This document shows, in pieces, positions 17,206-26,990 of a stretch of DNA of 64,000 bases; within the stretch, counting starts at the first letter, position 1; every line of letters begins with the position of its first letter. The DNA comes from Cyclobacteriaceae bacterium. Lineage in GTDB: Bacteria > Bacteroidota > Bacteroidia > Cytophagales > Cyclobacteriaceae. Both the position numbers and the translations under genes were made by a program. The DNA is taken from contig JAEUUA010000026.1 of assembly GCA_016787755.1 (NCBI GenBank), positions 1-64,000 on the forward strand, read 5' to 3'. The notes under the pieces are model-generated. The model did not search any database and was not told the origin of the DNA. It was given only the letters and a program-made list of their open reading frames with translations.

Positions 17206-18666
17206 TTAAGTTCCTGGTGCTTCGATAGCTGTTAGGTTTTCGATAAACAGTTCATCCATTCTAACGAAACACGTAGGTGCAAAATAATTCACTTCAATGG
17301 CTTTAAACTTAGGTATCACCGAAGCGATTTTTTTTGATTTTTCTTTTTTGGCTTCACTAGTGGCTATCTTAAGAATTTTCAAAAACACTAAAACATTCTC
17401 GCATTCATCTTTTCCAAACAATCTTATTTGGCGCTGAATACTGCTTGTTAATTGATTGAATAATTCAAAATCTCGCAGCATGCAATATTGAAGTGCAAGA
17501 ATGGCCTTTACTTCCATCTGAACAAAAGGGAATTTCTTTAAGCTTACTTCGTTGAGCAGGTTATTGATCAATTTTGCAGCTTCCTCATACTTGCCTACGT
17601 AATAGCAACCCAGGGCACGATAGGTAATAAAAATGGCATGCTTAGGCACATCTTGAATATCTGATTCTATGTCTTCAAATAGACTGTCATTCTCAGCATA
17701 AATATCCTTTTCTGTACCTAGCCGTATATGCCGCTCTAACTTAGATATTAAGAAACGGGCAGCAAATGTATAAAATGGATAATTGACCAAAAGGTTGGAG
17801 GCCGCATCATTTACCTCTTCAAAATATTTCTCAACTTGTCTATATACTTTGTAATGGTTATAATACTCCAGCTTGAGAAACTCAAATATCAAATTGAGGT
17901 GATAGTAAAGCGGATCAAGATTGTAGGTATCAAATATCTTTTGAACATGCGCAAAAATATCTTCAATCGATTCACCATCTGTCTGTAAGCTATCATCCGG
18001 CTCAACAAACAAACGATGGAACACCAACATACAACTTTGGTAAACATATAGTCTATGAGACTCATAAATGCGAGCTACATTTTGCATTTCCTTCATCAAC
18101 AACGTAAGCCCTAATTTCTCTGTTTCATCATTCGATAAGTAGTAATTACCATACTTCCTGAAGTATTCCACCAGCAAGTCCTCAGCTTTATCTACCGCGA
18201 GCATATAGGCAACATGCCGGTTATATAACTGCGAGTACTGAAAATGTTCAGGTGTGTGAATATGAATTTTTTTTAACGACTTATATACGATAGTAAGTTC
18301 ATTGGCTAAATCATAGTCGATAAGTTCTTTTTCAAGTTTTTTAAGAGTTGCGATGGTAATTGTACGTTTTTTAGTAAAAAGCACCTCGTTCAGGTTGGCC
18401 ACTTTGCGTAATATATCCGTGCGCGGGCTTTCCATTTGCTCTAATAAATGCTCCTCTATTTTTTGATTCAACCGCGATCGAAGCGTGTAGTAGGCATTTG
18501 CATTTACCTCCAGTTCTACCATGATTTTACTATCCGAAAGCTGGCGTTCACGCAACGCCCTTAACAGGTGAGCGGACTTTTCAGCATTACTTTCAATCAA
18601 CGAATCATAGATCGATTTGTAATCAGAATCAGAAAGCTGCTTGACTATGTTTTTAAGTTTGGCCAT
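17206..18666 (-). CDS. Hypothetical alpha-helical (TPR-like) cytosolic protein
   Basis: 486 residues with no signal peptide or TM segment. Composition is rich in Leu, Tyr, Lys and Glu, and almost wholly helical. Paired-helix units such as YRALGCYYVGKYEEAAKLIN (about 340-375) resemble TPR repeats. The N-terminal 100 residues include a helix pair with RSRLNQKIEEHLLEQM. I do not recognise a named family. It converges on the receiver protein and is divergent from the S9 peptidase gene. A scaffold or regulatory role is a guess from the fold only. Confidence 0.7.
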   Translation of the reverse strand: MAKLKNIVKQLSDSDYKSIYDSLIESNAEKSAHLLRALRERQLSDSKIMVELEVNANAYYTLRSRLNQKIEEHLLEQMESPRTDILRKVANLNEVLFTKKRTITIATLKKLEKELIDYDLANELTIVYKSLKKIHIHTPEHFQYSQLYNRHVAYMLAVDKAEDLLVEYFRKYGNYYLSNDETEKLGLTLLMKEMQNVARIYESHRLYVYQSCMLVFHRLFVEPDDSLQTDGESIEDIFAHVQKIFDTYNLDPLYYHLNLIFEFLKLEYYNHYKVYRQVEKYFEEVNDAASNLLVNYPFYTFAARFLISKLERHIRLGTEKDIYAENDSLFEDIESDIQDVPKHAIFITYRALGCYYVGKYEEAAKLINNLLNEVSLKKFPFVQMEVKAILALQYCMLRDFELFNQLTSSIQRQIRLFGKDECENVLVFLKILKIATSEAKKEKSKKIASVIPKFKAIEVNYFAPTCFVRMDELFIENLTAIEAPGT

Positions 18667-18863
18667 TAATTAGGCATTTGTCGCAAAAGATACAAATTTA
18701 TAAACTCTATGCAATGACCATCCGTTACCGACTATTATTTTTGAGCTAGTACCCTTTATTCAATTCCTTCAAGTTTAAAAATATGGACTCCTACCCGTAA
18801 TCGTTTCAATTGAGTTTATCGATATTTACACCTGTAAGTAAGTCATAGCCTATGCGCCATACC

Positions 18864-21038
18864 ATGAAGAAATTTGTTCTTTTGATTGTCTTGATGATGC
18901 CTCTGCTGGCAACCAGTCAAAACCTGCGTTGGGCAGATGGTACATCCTACTATCAAATCGAAAATGGGGAAATAAACCAATACAGACTTCCAGACAATTC
19001 AAAAATTCCCTTTGTGACAAAGGCTGAACTGACCCCGGCAACTCAAAGCACAAGTTTAGCGGTTCGAAATTTTTCTTTATCCACCGATCAAACTAAAGTT
19101 TTGATTTTCACAAACACTCAAAAAGTCTGGCGCCTAAACACCCGCGGTGATTATTGGGTATTGGATCGTTCAGCCAAAACCTTAAAACAGATTGGGAAAG
19201 ACCGCCCCCAATCTTCACTCCTGTTTGCTAAACTTTCGCCTGATGCTACTCAGGTTGCTTATGTAAGCGAGCAAAATGTATATGTTGAAAATCTGGTGAG
19301 CGGGCAAGTAAAAGCCATTACTACCGATGGAAACAGAAAATTAATCAATGGCACATTCGATTGGGTGTATGAAGAAGAGTTTGCTTGCCGCGATGGCTTT
19401 CAATGGAGCCCTGACAGTAAACAAATTGCTTATTGGCAATTGGACGCTAATCAGATTCGTGATTTTTATATGATCAATAATACAGATTCTCTCTATTCTC
19501 AAATTATTCCAGTAGAATATCCCATTGCTGGACAAACCCCTTCACCTGCCAAAATTGGCGTGGTTAATTTAGCTACCAACAAGACGACCTGGATGGTGAT
19601 ACCAGGGGATCCTAAACAAAATTACTTACCACGAATAGAATGGAATAGTTCAAACGAAATTTTTGTTCAACAGCTTAATCGAAAACAAAACGAAAGTAAA
19701 ATTTTCTCTTGCCAATCAAATACAGGTAAGGCAACTTTGGTTTATACAGAAAAAGATGAGGCCTGGATCGATTTATTTACACCCTGGGAAAATGTATACG
19801 CCCTTGACTTTCGTCATTACTTTAAATGGCTGAATAGCGGTAAGGAGTTTTTATGGATGAGTGAAAAAGATGGTTGGCGCCATGCTTATCGAATTTCTAA
19901 AGATGGCTTGAAAGAAACGCTTATTACCAAAGGTAATTTTGATGTAATGGACATCCGCTTAATTGATGAAAAAAATAACCTTCTTTATTTTTTAGCTTCA
20001 CCCGAAAACGCCACACAGAAATATTTATACAAAACCAAACTTGACGGGAAGGGTAATGCCGAACGAGTAACCCCATCTGCCTTATCTGGCACGCACGAGT
20101 ATTCAATTTCACCAACAGGAACTTATGCCACACACAGTTTCAACAACAGCTTTACAAAACCAGTGGCTGAAGTCATCTCCCTGCCTACCCATAAAGCCAT
20201 AAACGAATCCCATAGCATTCAGTCACAATTAAAGAATGCCGAACAGAAAAAAACGGTTGAATTTTTTAAGGTAAAAACTGAAGAAGGAACTGAAATGGAT
20301 GGCTGGATGGTGAAGCCGGCTAACTTTGATCCCACCAAAAAATATCCGGTTCTATTTTATGTTTATACAGAACCATGGGGCGCCAATGTGCATGATACCT
20401 ATGGCGTAAGTGACAATTTTCTTTTCAACGGAGATTTGGCTGAGGAAGGATACATCTACGTATCAATTGATAACCGGGGTACACCCGCACCCAAAGGCAG
20501 GGCCTGGCGCAAGAGTGTGTATAAAAAAATTGGTTTGGTAAACATCCGCGATCAGGCCTTGGCGGCTAAAGAAATTTTAAAGTGGCCTTTCGTAGATGCA
20601 AGTCGCGTAGCCGTTTGGGGTTGGAGTGGCGGTGGTTCAGCTACTCTTAACCTGCTATTTCAATATCCTGAAATTTACAAAACCGGAATTGCCGTGGCCG
20701 CGGTCGCAAACCAGCTAACCTATGACAATATGTATCAGGAACGATACATGGGTTTACCCCAAGAAAATCTGGAAGACTTTATTAAAGGTTCGCCTCTCAC
20801 CTATGCAAAAAACTTGCAAGGCAATTTGTTATACATCCATGGCACCGGTGACGACAATGTGCATTATGCGAATGCCGAAATGCTGGTGAATGAATTGATA
20901 AAACACGGAAAACAATTTCAGTTTATGCCTTATCCTAATCGCACGCACAGCATCTCGGAAGGAGAGGGTACGTTTGAGCATCTTTCAACCTTGTATTCTA
21001 ACTATTTAAGAACGTATTGCCCACCGGGTGGAAGGTGA
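18864..21038 (+). CDS. Dipeptidyl-peptidase IV-like S9 peptidase, exported
   Basis: About 724 residues from the ATG at 18864; an ATG at 18852 is an alternative. The signal peptide ends near ATSQ. An N-terminal beta-propeller (about 25-460) includes the EEEF segment FDWVYEEEF, whose glutamates anchor the substrate N-terminus in DPP-IV. The C-terminal alpha/beta hydrolase has nucleophile Ser588 in GWSGGG, Asp in GTGDDNVH and His in NRTHS. Expected activity is removal of X-Pro/X-Ala dipeptides in the periplasm. Its TGA overlaps the next ATG (TGATG). Confidence 0.92.
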   Translation: MKKFVLLIVLMMPLLATSQNLRWADGTSYYQIENGEINQYRLPDNSKIPFVTKAELTPATQSTSLAVRNFSLSTDQTKVLIFTNTQKVWRLNTRGDYWVLDRSAKTLKQIGKDRPQSSLLFAKLSPDATQVAYVSEQNVYVENLVSGQVKAITTDGNRKLINGTFDWVYEEEFACRDGFQWSPDSKQIAYWQLDANQIRDFYMINNTDSLYSQIIPVEYPIAGQTPSPAKIGVVNLATNKTTWMVIPGDPKQNYLPRIEWNSSNEIFVQQLNRKQNESKIFSCQSNTGKATLVYTEKDEAWIDLFTPWENVYALDFRHYFKWLNSGKEFLWMSEKDGWRHAYRISKDGLKETLITKGNFDVMDIRLIDEKNNLLYFLASPENATQKYLYKTKLDGKGNAERVTPSALSGTHEYSISPTGTYATHSFNNSFTKPVAEVISLPTHKAINESHSIQSQLKNAEQKKTVEFFKVKTEEGTEMDGWMVKPANFDPTKKYPVLFYVYTEPWGANVHDTYGVSDNFLFNGDLAEEGYIYVSIDNRGTPAPKGRAWRKSVYKKIGLVNIRDQALAAKEILKWPFVDASRVAVWGWSGGGSATLNLLFQYPEIYKTGIAVAAVANQLTYDNMYQERYMGLPQENLEDFIKGSPLTYAKNLQGNLLYIHGTGDDNVHYANAEMLVNELIKHGKQFQFMPYPNRTHSISEGEGTFEHLSTLYSNYLRTYCPPGGR

Positions 21039-21862
21039 TGCAGGTTCCTATTTCGACATTGCATTTATTTGAGCCTCTCGAAAAAAAATTAATCGAGTTG
21101 CTCAAATCTCTTTCATCAGAAGATTGGAACAAACCCACAGTAGCTAAGTTGTGGACAGTGAAAGATGTTGCCGCCCACTTGCTTGATGGCAACATGCGTG
21201 TGTTGGCGTGTGCACAGAATTATACAGGCGATCCGCCAGTAGAAATTAATTCCTATCAGGAGTTGGTATCGTATCTCAATAATCAAAATGCAGATTGGGT
21301 AAAAGCCATGAAGCGTGTTAGTCCGGAGGCGATTATTAAATTGCTGGAAGTAACTCAACAGGATTTTATTTCTTATTATCATTCTCTTGACCCTCATGCA
21401 CCCGCTCGTTTTTCAGTAGCATGGGCGGGTGAACAAACATCCGCTAACTGGTTTCACATCGCGCGTGAATACACCGAACGTTGGCATCACCAACAACAAA
21501 TACGGGATGCCGTATTCAAACAAGGAATTATGGACAGAGAATTTTTCTTTCCGCTGATTCAAACGTTTATGATGGCGCTACCTTATACCTATAAAGATAA
21601 AAAAGCAAGTGAGGGGACAATAATTTCAGTCTGCGTTACGGGTGAAACCGGTAGCGAATGGAAAATAAAAATGCAGGAGGGAACCTGGCAGTTTTCCGAT
21701 GAAGATTTAAAGCCCACCACGACCATTGAACTGGATCCAGAAACTTCCTGGAAATTATTTACGAAAGCACTGGATAGAGAATCTGTCTTAAAACGAATCA
21801 AAATTTCCGGAGACAAAGAACTAGCCGAACCTATTTTTAGTATGACGGCAATTATGGGGTAA
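21038..21862 (+). CDS. DinB-fold / maleylpyruvate-isomerase N-terminal-domain protein
   Basis: About 274 residues from the ATG at 21038, which overlaps the stop of the S9 gene as TGATG; the frame extends 21 bases further upstream inside that gene. The first 160 residues are a four-helix DinB-like bundle with WTVKDVAAHLLDGN and a later EYTERWHHQQQIR segment, whose histidines fit the metal site of this superfamily. The C-terminal 100 residues form a small alpha/beta domain of the SCP2-like type seen in mycothiol-dependent isomerases. Function is unknown; such proteins often act as thiol-dependent transferases. Confidence 0.75.
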   Translation: MQVPISTLHLFEPLEKKLIELLKSLSSEDWNKPTVAKLWTVKDVAAHLLDGNMRVLACAQNYTGDPPVEINSYQELVSYLNNQNADWVKAMKRVSPEAIIKLLEVTQQDFISYYHSLDPHAPARFSVAWAGEQTSANWFHIAREYTERWHHQQQIRDAVFKQGIMDREFFFPLIQTFMMALPYTYKDKKASEGTIISVCVTGETGSEWKIKMQEGTWQFSDEDLKPTTTIELDPETSWKLFTKALDRESVLKRIKISGDKELAEPIFSMTAIMG

Positions 21863-22035
21863 TCTTAATAATACTAGTTAGGTATGTTGACTTTTGAGCT
21901 AATATCTTATTAGCTATCTGGATCTCTCTTACTTCTGCTAATTTCATTTGCCAAAGAATTTAGAGGGAGTCCATAAAGCATTGAATACAAACCTATGGTA
22001 TTCATTTTAAATATATCATAGAAATGTAGAACAGA

Positions 22036-22072
22036 CAAAAAAAGGCGCCCAACACTTAATGTCATGACGCCT
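22036..22072 (-). terminator. Intrinsic terminator of tRNA-Ala
   Basis: On the minus strand an AGGCG/CGCCT stem is followed by seven T. It starts about 10 bp downstream of the tRNA-Ala 3' end. Confidence 0.65.
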
Positions 22073-22081
22073 GTTTTATTG

Positions 22082-22155
22082 TGGAGAATATCGGAGTCGA
22101 ACCGATGACCTCTTCCATGCCATGGAAGCGCTCTAGCCAGCTGAGCTAATCCCCC
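22082..22155 (-). tRNA. tRNA-Ala (anticodon GGC)
   Basis: A 74-nt cloverleaf with acceptor GGGGGAT/ATTCTCC (two G-T pairs), D arm GCTC/GAGC, anticodon stem CTTCC/GGAAG with loop ATGGCAT giving anticodon GGC, and T arm ATCGG-TTCGACT-CCGAT. The discriminator is A and CCA is not encoded. Confidence 0.96.
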
Positions 22156-22323
22156 TTCTCAATTATGAGATTGCAAAGATATTTTATTTTCGGTTTCCTG
22201 CAAGAAGCTGTATGTGTACTCCCACTTTGCGCCACTGCACCCTTGTGGGAAACACCTATAAACTATCCATAGCATCTATCCCTAGTATTTAGTATTTTAC
22301 CCATCCTAACAAAAAATGCGATT

Positions 22324-25300
22324 ATGAAAATTCAATACACCTTAATCATCCTGCTATTATTTGTGGTAACGGTTTCCTTTGGTATTGATCCAAAAGATAC
22401 GCGTATGTTAAATCAGCCTGCAGTCAGCGCAACGCACATCGCGTTTATTTATGCCGAAGACTTGTGGGTGGCTAATAGTGATGGCAGTTCACCAATACGG
22501 TTAACAGTTGATGAGGGGATTGAATCAAACCCGGTATTCTCCCCTGATGGAAAATCAATTGCCTTTAGTGCTCAATATGATGGAAATACCGATGTGTTTA
22601 TTGTGCCTGTGGAAGGAGGTATTCCTACCCGATTGACCTGGCATCCGGGAGCCGATTTTGTGAGAGGCTTTACTCCCGATGGTAAGAGTGTACTCTTTAT
22701 TTCACAACGCACTGTTTTCACCAATCGCTATGCTCAATTATTTACGGTACCTACAACCGGTGGATTTCCCACGCAAGTAGAATTGCCAAACGCATGGACA
22801 GGAGCCTATTCACCCGATGGGAAACAAATTGCGTATTCGCCCATTGCACCACGTTACGGACAATGGAAACATTATCGGGGCGGCACAATCTCTACCCTTT
22901 GGATTTTTTCTTTTACTGATAAATCGGCCATTAAAATTCCGCAACCGAAAGAAGGATGCAATGATTCCGATCCAATGTGGATTGGCAATACTATTTATTT
23001 CAGAAGTGACCGCAACGGTGAGTTTAATTTGTTTGCGTACGATGTATCAACAAAAAGTGTGTCACAATTAACTACGTTCACCGATTTTCCTGTTGTGAGC
23101 AATGGTACTGGAAGCGGGAAGATAATTTTGGAGCAAGCCGGTTATCTTCACATGTTCAATCCAACCAGCAAGACAACATCTAAATTGTTTATTGGTATTG
23201 CTACTGACCTACTGGAACTTCGCCCGCGATATGTAAAAGGAGATTATGTTCGATCCGGGGAAATTTCACCGACTGGCATACGTGCCGTTTTTGATTATCG
23301 CGGTGATATCATAACGATGCCGGCCGAGAAAGGGGATGCCCGTAACATTACGTTATCGCCCGGGGCGCATGAAAAATATCCCACCTGGTCGCCCGATGGA
23401 AAGTCGATTGCTTATTTTTCTGATGCCTCAGGTGAATATGAGCTGCATATTCAATCTCAGGATGGCAAAGGCCAAGCGCGAGCCATCAAATTAAATGGAG
23501 CTGGTTTCTATGCCGATCCCTATTGGTCGCCCGACAGCAAAAAAATTGCCTATGGTGACAACAGCCGGAGTTTATACGTGTTAGATGTTGCTTCTGGCAT
23601 TTCTAAAAAGATTGATAGCGATGAAATTTATTCCCCTGGTGTATTCCGAAAAATGTTCGGAAACTGGAGTGCTGACTCGAAATGGTTTGGGTATGATAAA
23701 CTAACCGAAACAAATTTCAAACGCATTTATCTTTATTCTGTTGATCAGGGCAAATCCTTTGCCGTAACGGATGGGTTGAGCGATGCCGCTGAACCGAAAA
23801 TTGATCCCACAGGAAAGTATTTGTATTTCTTTGCTTCCACCGATGCAGGCCCGGTAGTCAATTGGTTCGATCAATCCAATAATGACATGCGCGCTACCAG
23901 TTCTATTTACTTAGTTACGCTTCAGAAAAATACAATCTCTCCTTTCGCAAAAGAAAGCGATGAAGAAATTGCAAAAGTGGAGAAAGTTGCCGAGTCTACA
24001 CCTGATAAAAGCAAGAACAAGAAAGAACCTGAACCGGAGAAGAAAGCGGAAGTCTTGCGTGTGGATTGGGATGGCATTAATACTCGGATTATAGATATGC
24101 CATTAAAAGCCAGCAACTACTCACAATTGGAAGTGGGCAAAGACGGTGAACTTTATTTTATAGAATCTTCCTATGCTCCCGGACCTGGCACGTTGCATAA
24201 GTATGATTTTAAGAAACGCAAAGACAATGAAGTGATGCCCCTGAGTGGCTACGTACTTTCTGCTGATGGAAAGAAAATGCTATACTTCAATGGCAACGCC
24301 ATTGGAATAACCAATGCCGGAGAAAAACCAGAACCGGGAAAAGGAATTCTTAACGTTACTTCCATTCAAGTTAAAATTGATCCTGTTGCAGAATGGGCAC
24401 AAACATTTGATGAAGCGTGGCGAATTAACCGCGATTATTTTTATGATCCGGGCATGCACGGTGCGGATTGGCCCGCTATGAAAAAGAAATACAGTCAGTT
24501 TTTACCACATCTATCCTGTCGTGGTGATTTGAACACGGTGATTCAATGGATGTGTAGTGAGTTGGTAGTCGGGCATCACCGTTTACAAGGTGCCGGTGAA
24601 AAACTAAATAATCCTGAACAAATAAGTGGCGGTTTACTTGGCGCAGATTACGAAATCGCAAACAATCGCTATCAAATCAAGAAAATTTATGGTGGCTTAA
24701 ACTGGAATCCTGAATTGCGTTCGCCACTAACAGAGCCCGGTATCAATGCTACCGTGGGGGACTATATTCTTGCGGTAAATGGAAAAGAGGTTACGGCCTC
24801 ACAAAACTTATTCAGCTTTTTTGAAAATACGGCAGGCAAAATTGTTGAGCTGACCATTGGCCCCAATGCCAACAACACTGGTTCACGTGTGGCAAAAGTT
24901 GTTCCGGTGGCTAATGAATATGCTTTGCGCAACCGCGATTGGGTGGAAGGTAACTTGAAAAAAGTTAATGAAGCAACCAACAATCAGGTTGCATATGTAT
25001 ATGTACCCAACACAGCGGGGCTTGGTCATGAATATTTTAAACGCTACTTCTATCCACAGGCAAACAAAAAAGCTATCATCATTGATGAGCGCTTCAATGG
25101 GGGCGGCCAGATTGCGAATTATTATATTGATTTACTACGCCAACCATACCATGCCCACTGGAATACACGCTATGGAAAAGACTTTAAAACTCCAAGCGCA
25201 TTTATTGAGGGCCCTAAGGTGATGTTGATTGATGAGACAGCCGGTTCAGGTGGTGATATGCTTCCCTTCATGTTTCATAAATTTAAGTTGGGAACCTTAG

Positions 25301-25587
25301 TAGGTAAACGCACGTGGGGCGGATTAGTAGGTGTGTTGGGCTTCCCCGAATTTATTGATGGCGCTTCCGTTACGGCACCTAATCTTGCTATCTGGACGAA
25401 GGATGGGTTTATTGTGGAGAACGTAGGTGTGCCACCCGATATCGAAGTGGAGCAAATGCCGGGGGATGTAATTAAAGGAAATGATCCGCAATTAATGAAG
25501 GCGATCGAAGTGGCCTTAGATGAGCTGAAGAAAAATCCTGTAATAGAACCTGCGCGGCCACCGTATCCAATAAAGACGAAAAACTAA
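22324..25587 (+). CDS. Tricorn protease homologue (S41), exported
   Basis: 1087 residues. The signal peptide (ILLLFVVTVSFG) is followed by two WD/TolB-like beta-propellers (about 30-680) with repeated SPDGK-type blades (FSPDGKSIAF, WSPDGKSIAY, WSPDSKKIAY). A basic/acidic linker near 560-590 (KSNKK, EPEPEKK) follows, then the core C1 domain, a PDZ domain (GDYILAVNGKEVT near 820) and the C2 catalytic domain. Nucleophile Ser is in TAGSGGDMLP. The active-site His lies in ELVVGHHRL; the residue before it is Gly rather than the Ser I expect in archaeal tricorn. It degrades oligopeptides, here probably in the periplasm. Confidence 0.93.
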   Translation: MKIQYTLIILLLFVVTVSFGIDPKDTRMLNQPAVSATHIAFIYAEDLWVANSDGSSPIRLTVDEGIESNPVFSPDGKSIAFSAQYDGNTDVFIVPVEGGIPTRLTWHPGADFVRGFTPDGKSVLFISQRTVFTNRYAQLFTVPTTGGFPTQVELPNAWTGAYSPDGKQIAYSPIAPRYGQWKHYRGGTISTLWIFSFTDKSAIKIPQPKEGCNDSDPMWIGNTIYFRSDRNGEFNLFAYDVSTKSVSQLTTFTDFPVVSNGTGSGKIILEQAGYLHMFNPTSKTTSKLFIGIATDLLELRPRYVKGDYVRSGEISPTGIRAVFDYRGDIITMPAEKGDARNITLSPGAHEKYPTWSPDGKSIAYFSDASGEYELHIQSQDGKGQARAIKLNGAGFYADPYWSPDSKKIAYGDNSRSLYVLDVASGISKKIDSDEIYSPGVFRKMFGNWSADSKWFGYDKLTETNFKRIYLYSVDQGKSFAVTDGLSDAAEPKIDPTGKYLYFFASTDAGPVVNWFDQSNNDMRATSSIYLVTLQKNTISPFAKESDEEIAKVEKVAESTPDKSKNKKEPEPEKKAEVLRVDWDGINTRIIDMPLKASNYSQLEVGKDGELYFIESSYAPGPGTLHKYDFKKRKDNEVMPLSGYVLSADGKKMLYFNGNAIGITNAGEKPEPGKGILNVTSIQVKIDPVAEWAQTFDEAWRINRDYFYDPGMHGADWPAMKKKYSQFLPHLSCRGDLNTVIQWMCSELVVGHHRLQGAGEKLNNPEQISGGLLGADYEIANNRYQIKKIYGGLNWNPELRSPLTEPGINATVGDYILAVNGKEVTASQNLFSFFENTAGKIVELTIGPNANNTGSRVAKVVPVANEYALRNRDWVEGNLKKVNEATNNQVAYVYVPNTAGLGHEYFKRYFYPQANKKAIIIDERFNGGGQIANYYIDLLRQPYHAHWNTRYGKDFKTPSAFIEGPKVMLIDETAGSGGDMLPFMFHKFKLGTLVGKRTWGGLVGVLGFPEFIDGASVTAPNLAIWTKDGFIVENVGVPPDIEVEQMPGDVIKGNDPQLMKAIEVALDELKKNPVIEPARPPYPIKTKN

Positions 25588-25597
25588 AATCGGATGC

Positions 25598-25653
25598 TGG
25601 ATACTGGATGCTATTTGCTGGACTCATCTCCAGTACCAAGCATCCAGTATCCA
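25598..25653. repeat. Perfect 15-bp inverted repeat between convergent genes
   Basis: TGGATACTGGATGCT (25598-25612) and its exact complement (25639-25653) are separated by 26 nt, with an extra GGATGCTGG unit at the left. It is placed between the stops of the tricorn homologue and the convergent BNR-repeat gene, so it may end transcription from both sides. Confidence 0.6.
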
Positions 25654-25661
25654 ATGTTTGG

Positions 25662-26972
25662 CTACTTCTTAATCAATTCATCTTTCTTAATCAACTCCTC
25701 CTGCTTAATCACGGCTGTCCAAACACTGGTGCGCTCGTTATCCATGCGCGTCCATATGGGGGTGATAATCCCTTTATGAGCATCTATGTTATTATAATCA
25801 CCAAAAAATTTGGTATCTGAAGGGACAAATGGGCTCTCACTAATTTTTGTTTCTTTAAATGTGTTTCCACCATCGGTAGAGTACGCCATGTACACATCAG
25901 TCTGCAAATCTTCGTAGGCTCTGCGATCGTAATACACGATGTAGATATACCCTGTTGTTTGATCGACAGCCATCCAAGGCAAAAACTGATGTTTGCCGGG
26001 TTCATCCTGATTAATGCGCATTGGCTGCGACCACAAATCACCATAGTTGGTGGAGCGAATGAACCATATATCGGTATCATCTTTTCCGTTTTTTTGATCG
26101 GCCCAAACAAGGTACAAACTGCCGTGCGTTCTTGCTTTACTCACATCCATTTTTAACACAGGCATTCCATTGCTTCGGCTTAATCCGGGAATGTCCATCG
26201 ACCAACCACCTTCCTGTTTGGCAATTAGCAAATCGTTAGTCAACCAGGTAGTACCTCCATCAAAAGAACGATCGTAGTAAATATTTCCATGACTTGCCCA
26301 CGCAACTCCTACCCTGCCCTTATCATCAACTACCGGAACAGCACCCTCTGTTGTATTATCATCATCCAAACAATCGCCCGGGTTCTGGTTAATCTGAATT
26401 GCCTTACTCCATTTTTTTCCAGCTTTGGTACTCATGCTAAACATGATGTTGGAATGACAACTGGGATCATCCAATCCATAAGTATCAAACTGCGTCCACG
26501 TTGTGTATAGATATTGTTTTTTTGGATGCACTGCAGGCCATTGCTTATCCTGATCCGTGGGTGGGTTGTGGCCAATAGAAACTCCACTCGTCCAATTAAT
26601 ACCTCCATCCGTAGATTTTTGACAAACAATCCGATCAAGCCATTCGTCATTGCTTCTCCCTTTACCACTTGGGTCGGCTAAATGGAAGAAATACATGTGT
26701 CCTTTAACATCAGAGATCAAAGCCGGATCGCCAAACACGCCAAATGGAGATTCAAGTTTTGTCTCGGCCCATGTTTCACCCCCATCATGAGTATGGATAG
26801 CTCGATCCAATACCACTCCTGCAACAATATTTTTTGGATTTTTTTTATTAATGGCAATGCTTGGCTCCACAGGAGGATAAACTCCTTCCGCCTGCTCCGT
26901 TAATTTTATGTTTTTAAATTGTCCTATCGAACTGATGCTTATCAGCAGGAAGAAAAAGAAGAATCGAATCAT
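25662..26972 (-). CDS. Exported BNR/Asp-box repeat protein (sialidase-fold)
   Basis: 436 residues with a Phe-rich signal peptide (IRFFFFFLLISISSIGQ). The rest is a six-bladed propeller with Asp-box motifs: HDGGETW, TDGGINW, FDGGTTW, TDGGNTF. These mark the sialidase/neuraminidase fold, but I see no clear Arg triad and the FRIP motif of true sialidases is not evident. Glycan binding or hydrolysis is therefore uncertain. It is the third gene of a minus-strand unit, 18 bp after the SGNH hydrolase. Confidence 0.75.
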   Translation of the reverse strand: MIRFFFFFLLISISSIGQFKNIKLTEQAEGVYPPVEPSIAINKKNPKNIVAGVVLDRAIHTHDGGETWAETKLESPFGVFGDPALISDVKGHMYFFHLADPSGKGRSNDEWLDRIVCQKSTDGGINWTSGVSIGHNPPTDQDKQWPAVHPKKQYLYTTWTQFDTYGLDDPSCHSNIMFSMSTKAGKKWSKAIQINQNPGDCLDDDNTTEGAVPVVDDKGRVGVAWASHGNIYYDRSFDGGTTWLTNDLLIAKQEGGWSMDIPGLSRSNGMPVLKMDVSKARTHGSLYLVWADQKNGKDDTDIWFIRSTNYGDLWSQPMRINQDEPGKHQFLPWMAVDQTTGYIYIVYYDRRAYEDLQTDVYMAYSTDGGNTFKETKISESPFVPSDTKFFGDYNNIDAHKGIITPIWTRMDNERTSVWTAVIKQEELIKKDELIKK

Positions 26973-26990
26973 AATTGGGTTATAACCGCC

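Noticed and set aside
25662..26972. Calling the BNR-repeat protein a sialidase
   Set aside because: Asp boxes are clear, but the catalytic Arg triad and FRIP motif were not seen, so only the fold is reported.
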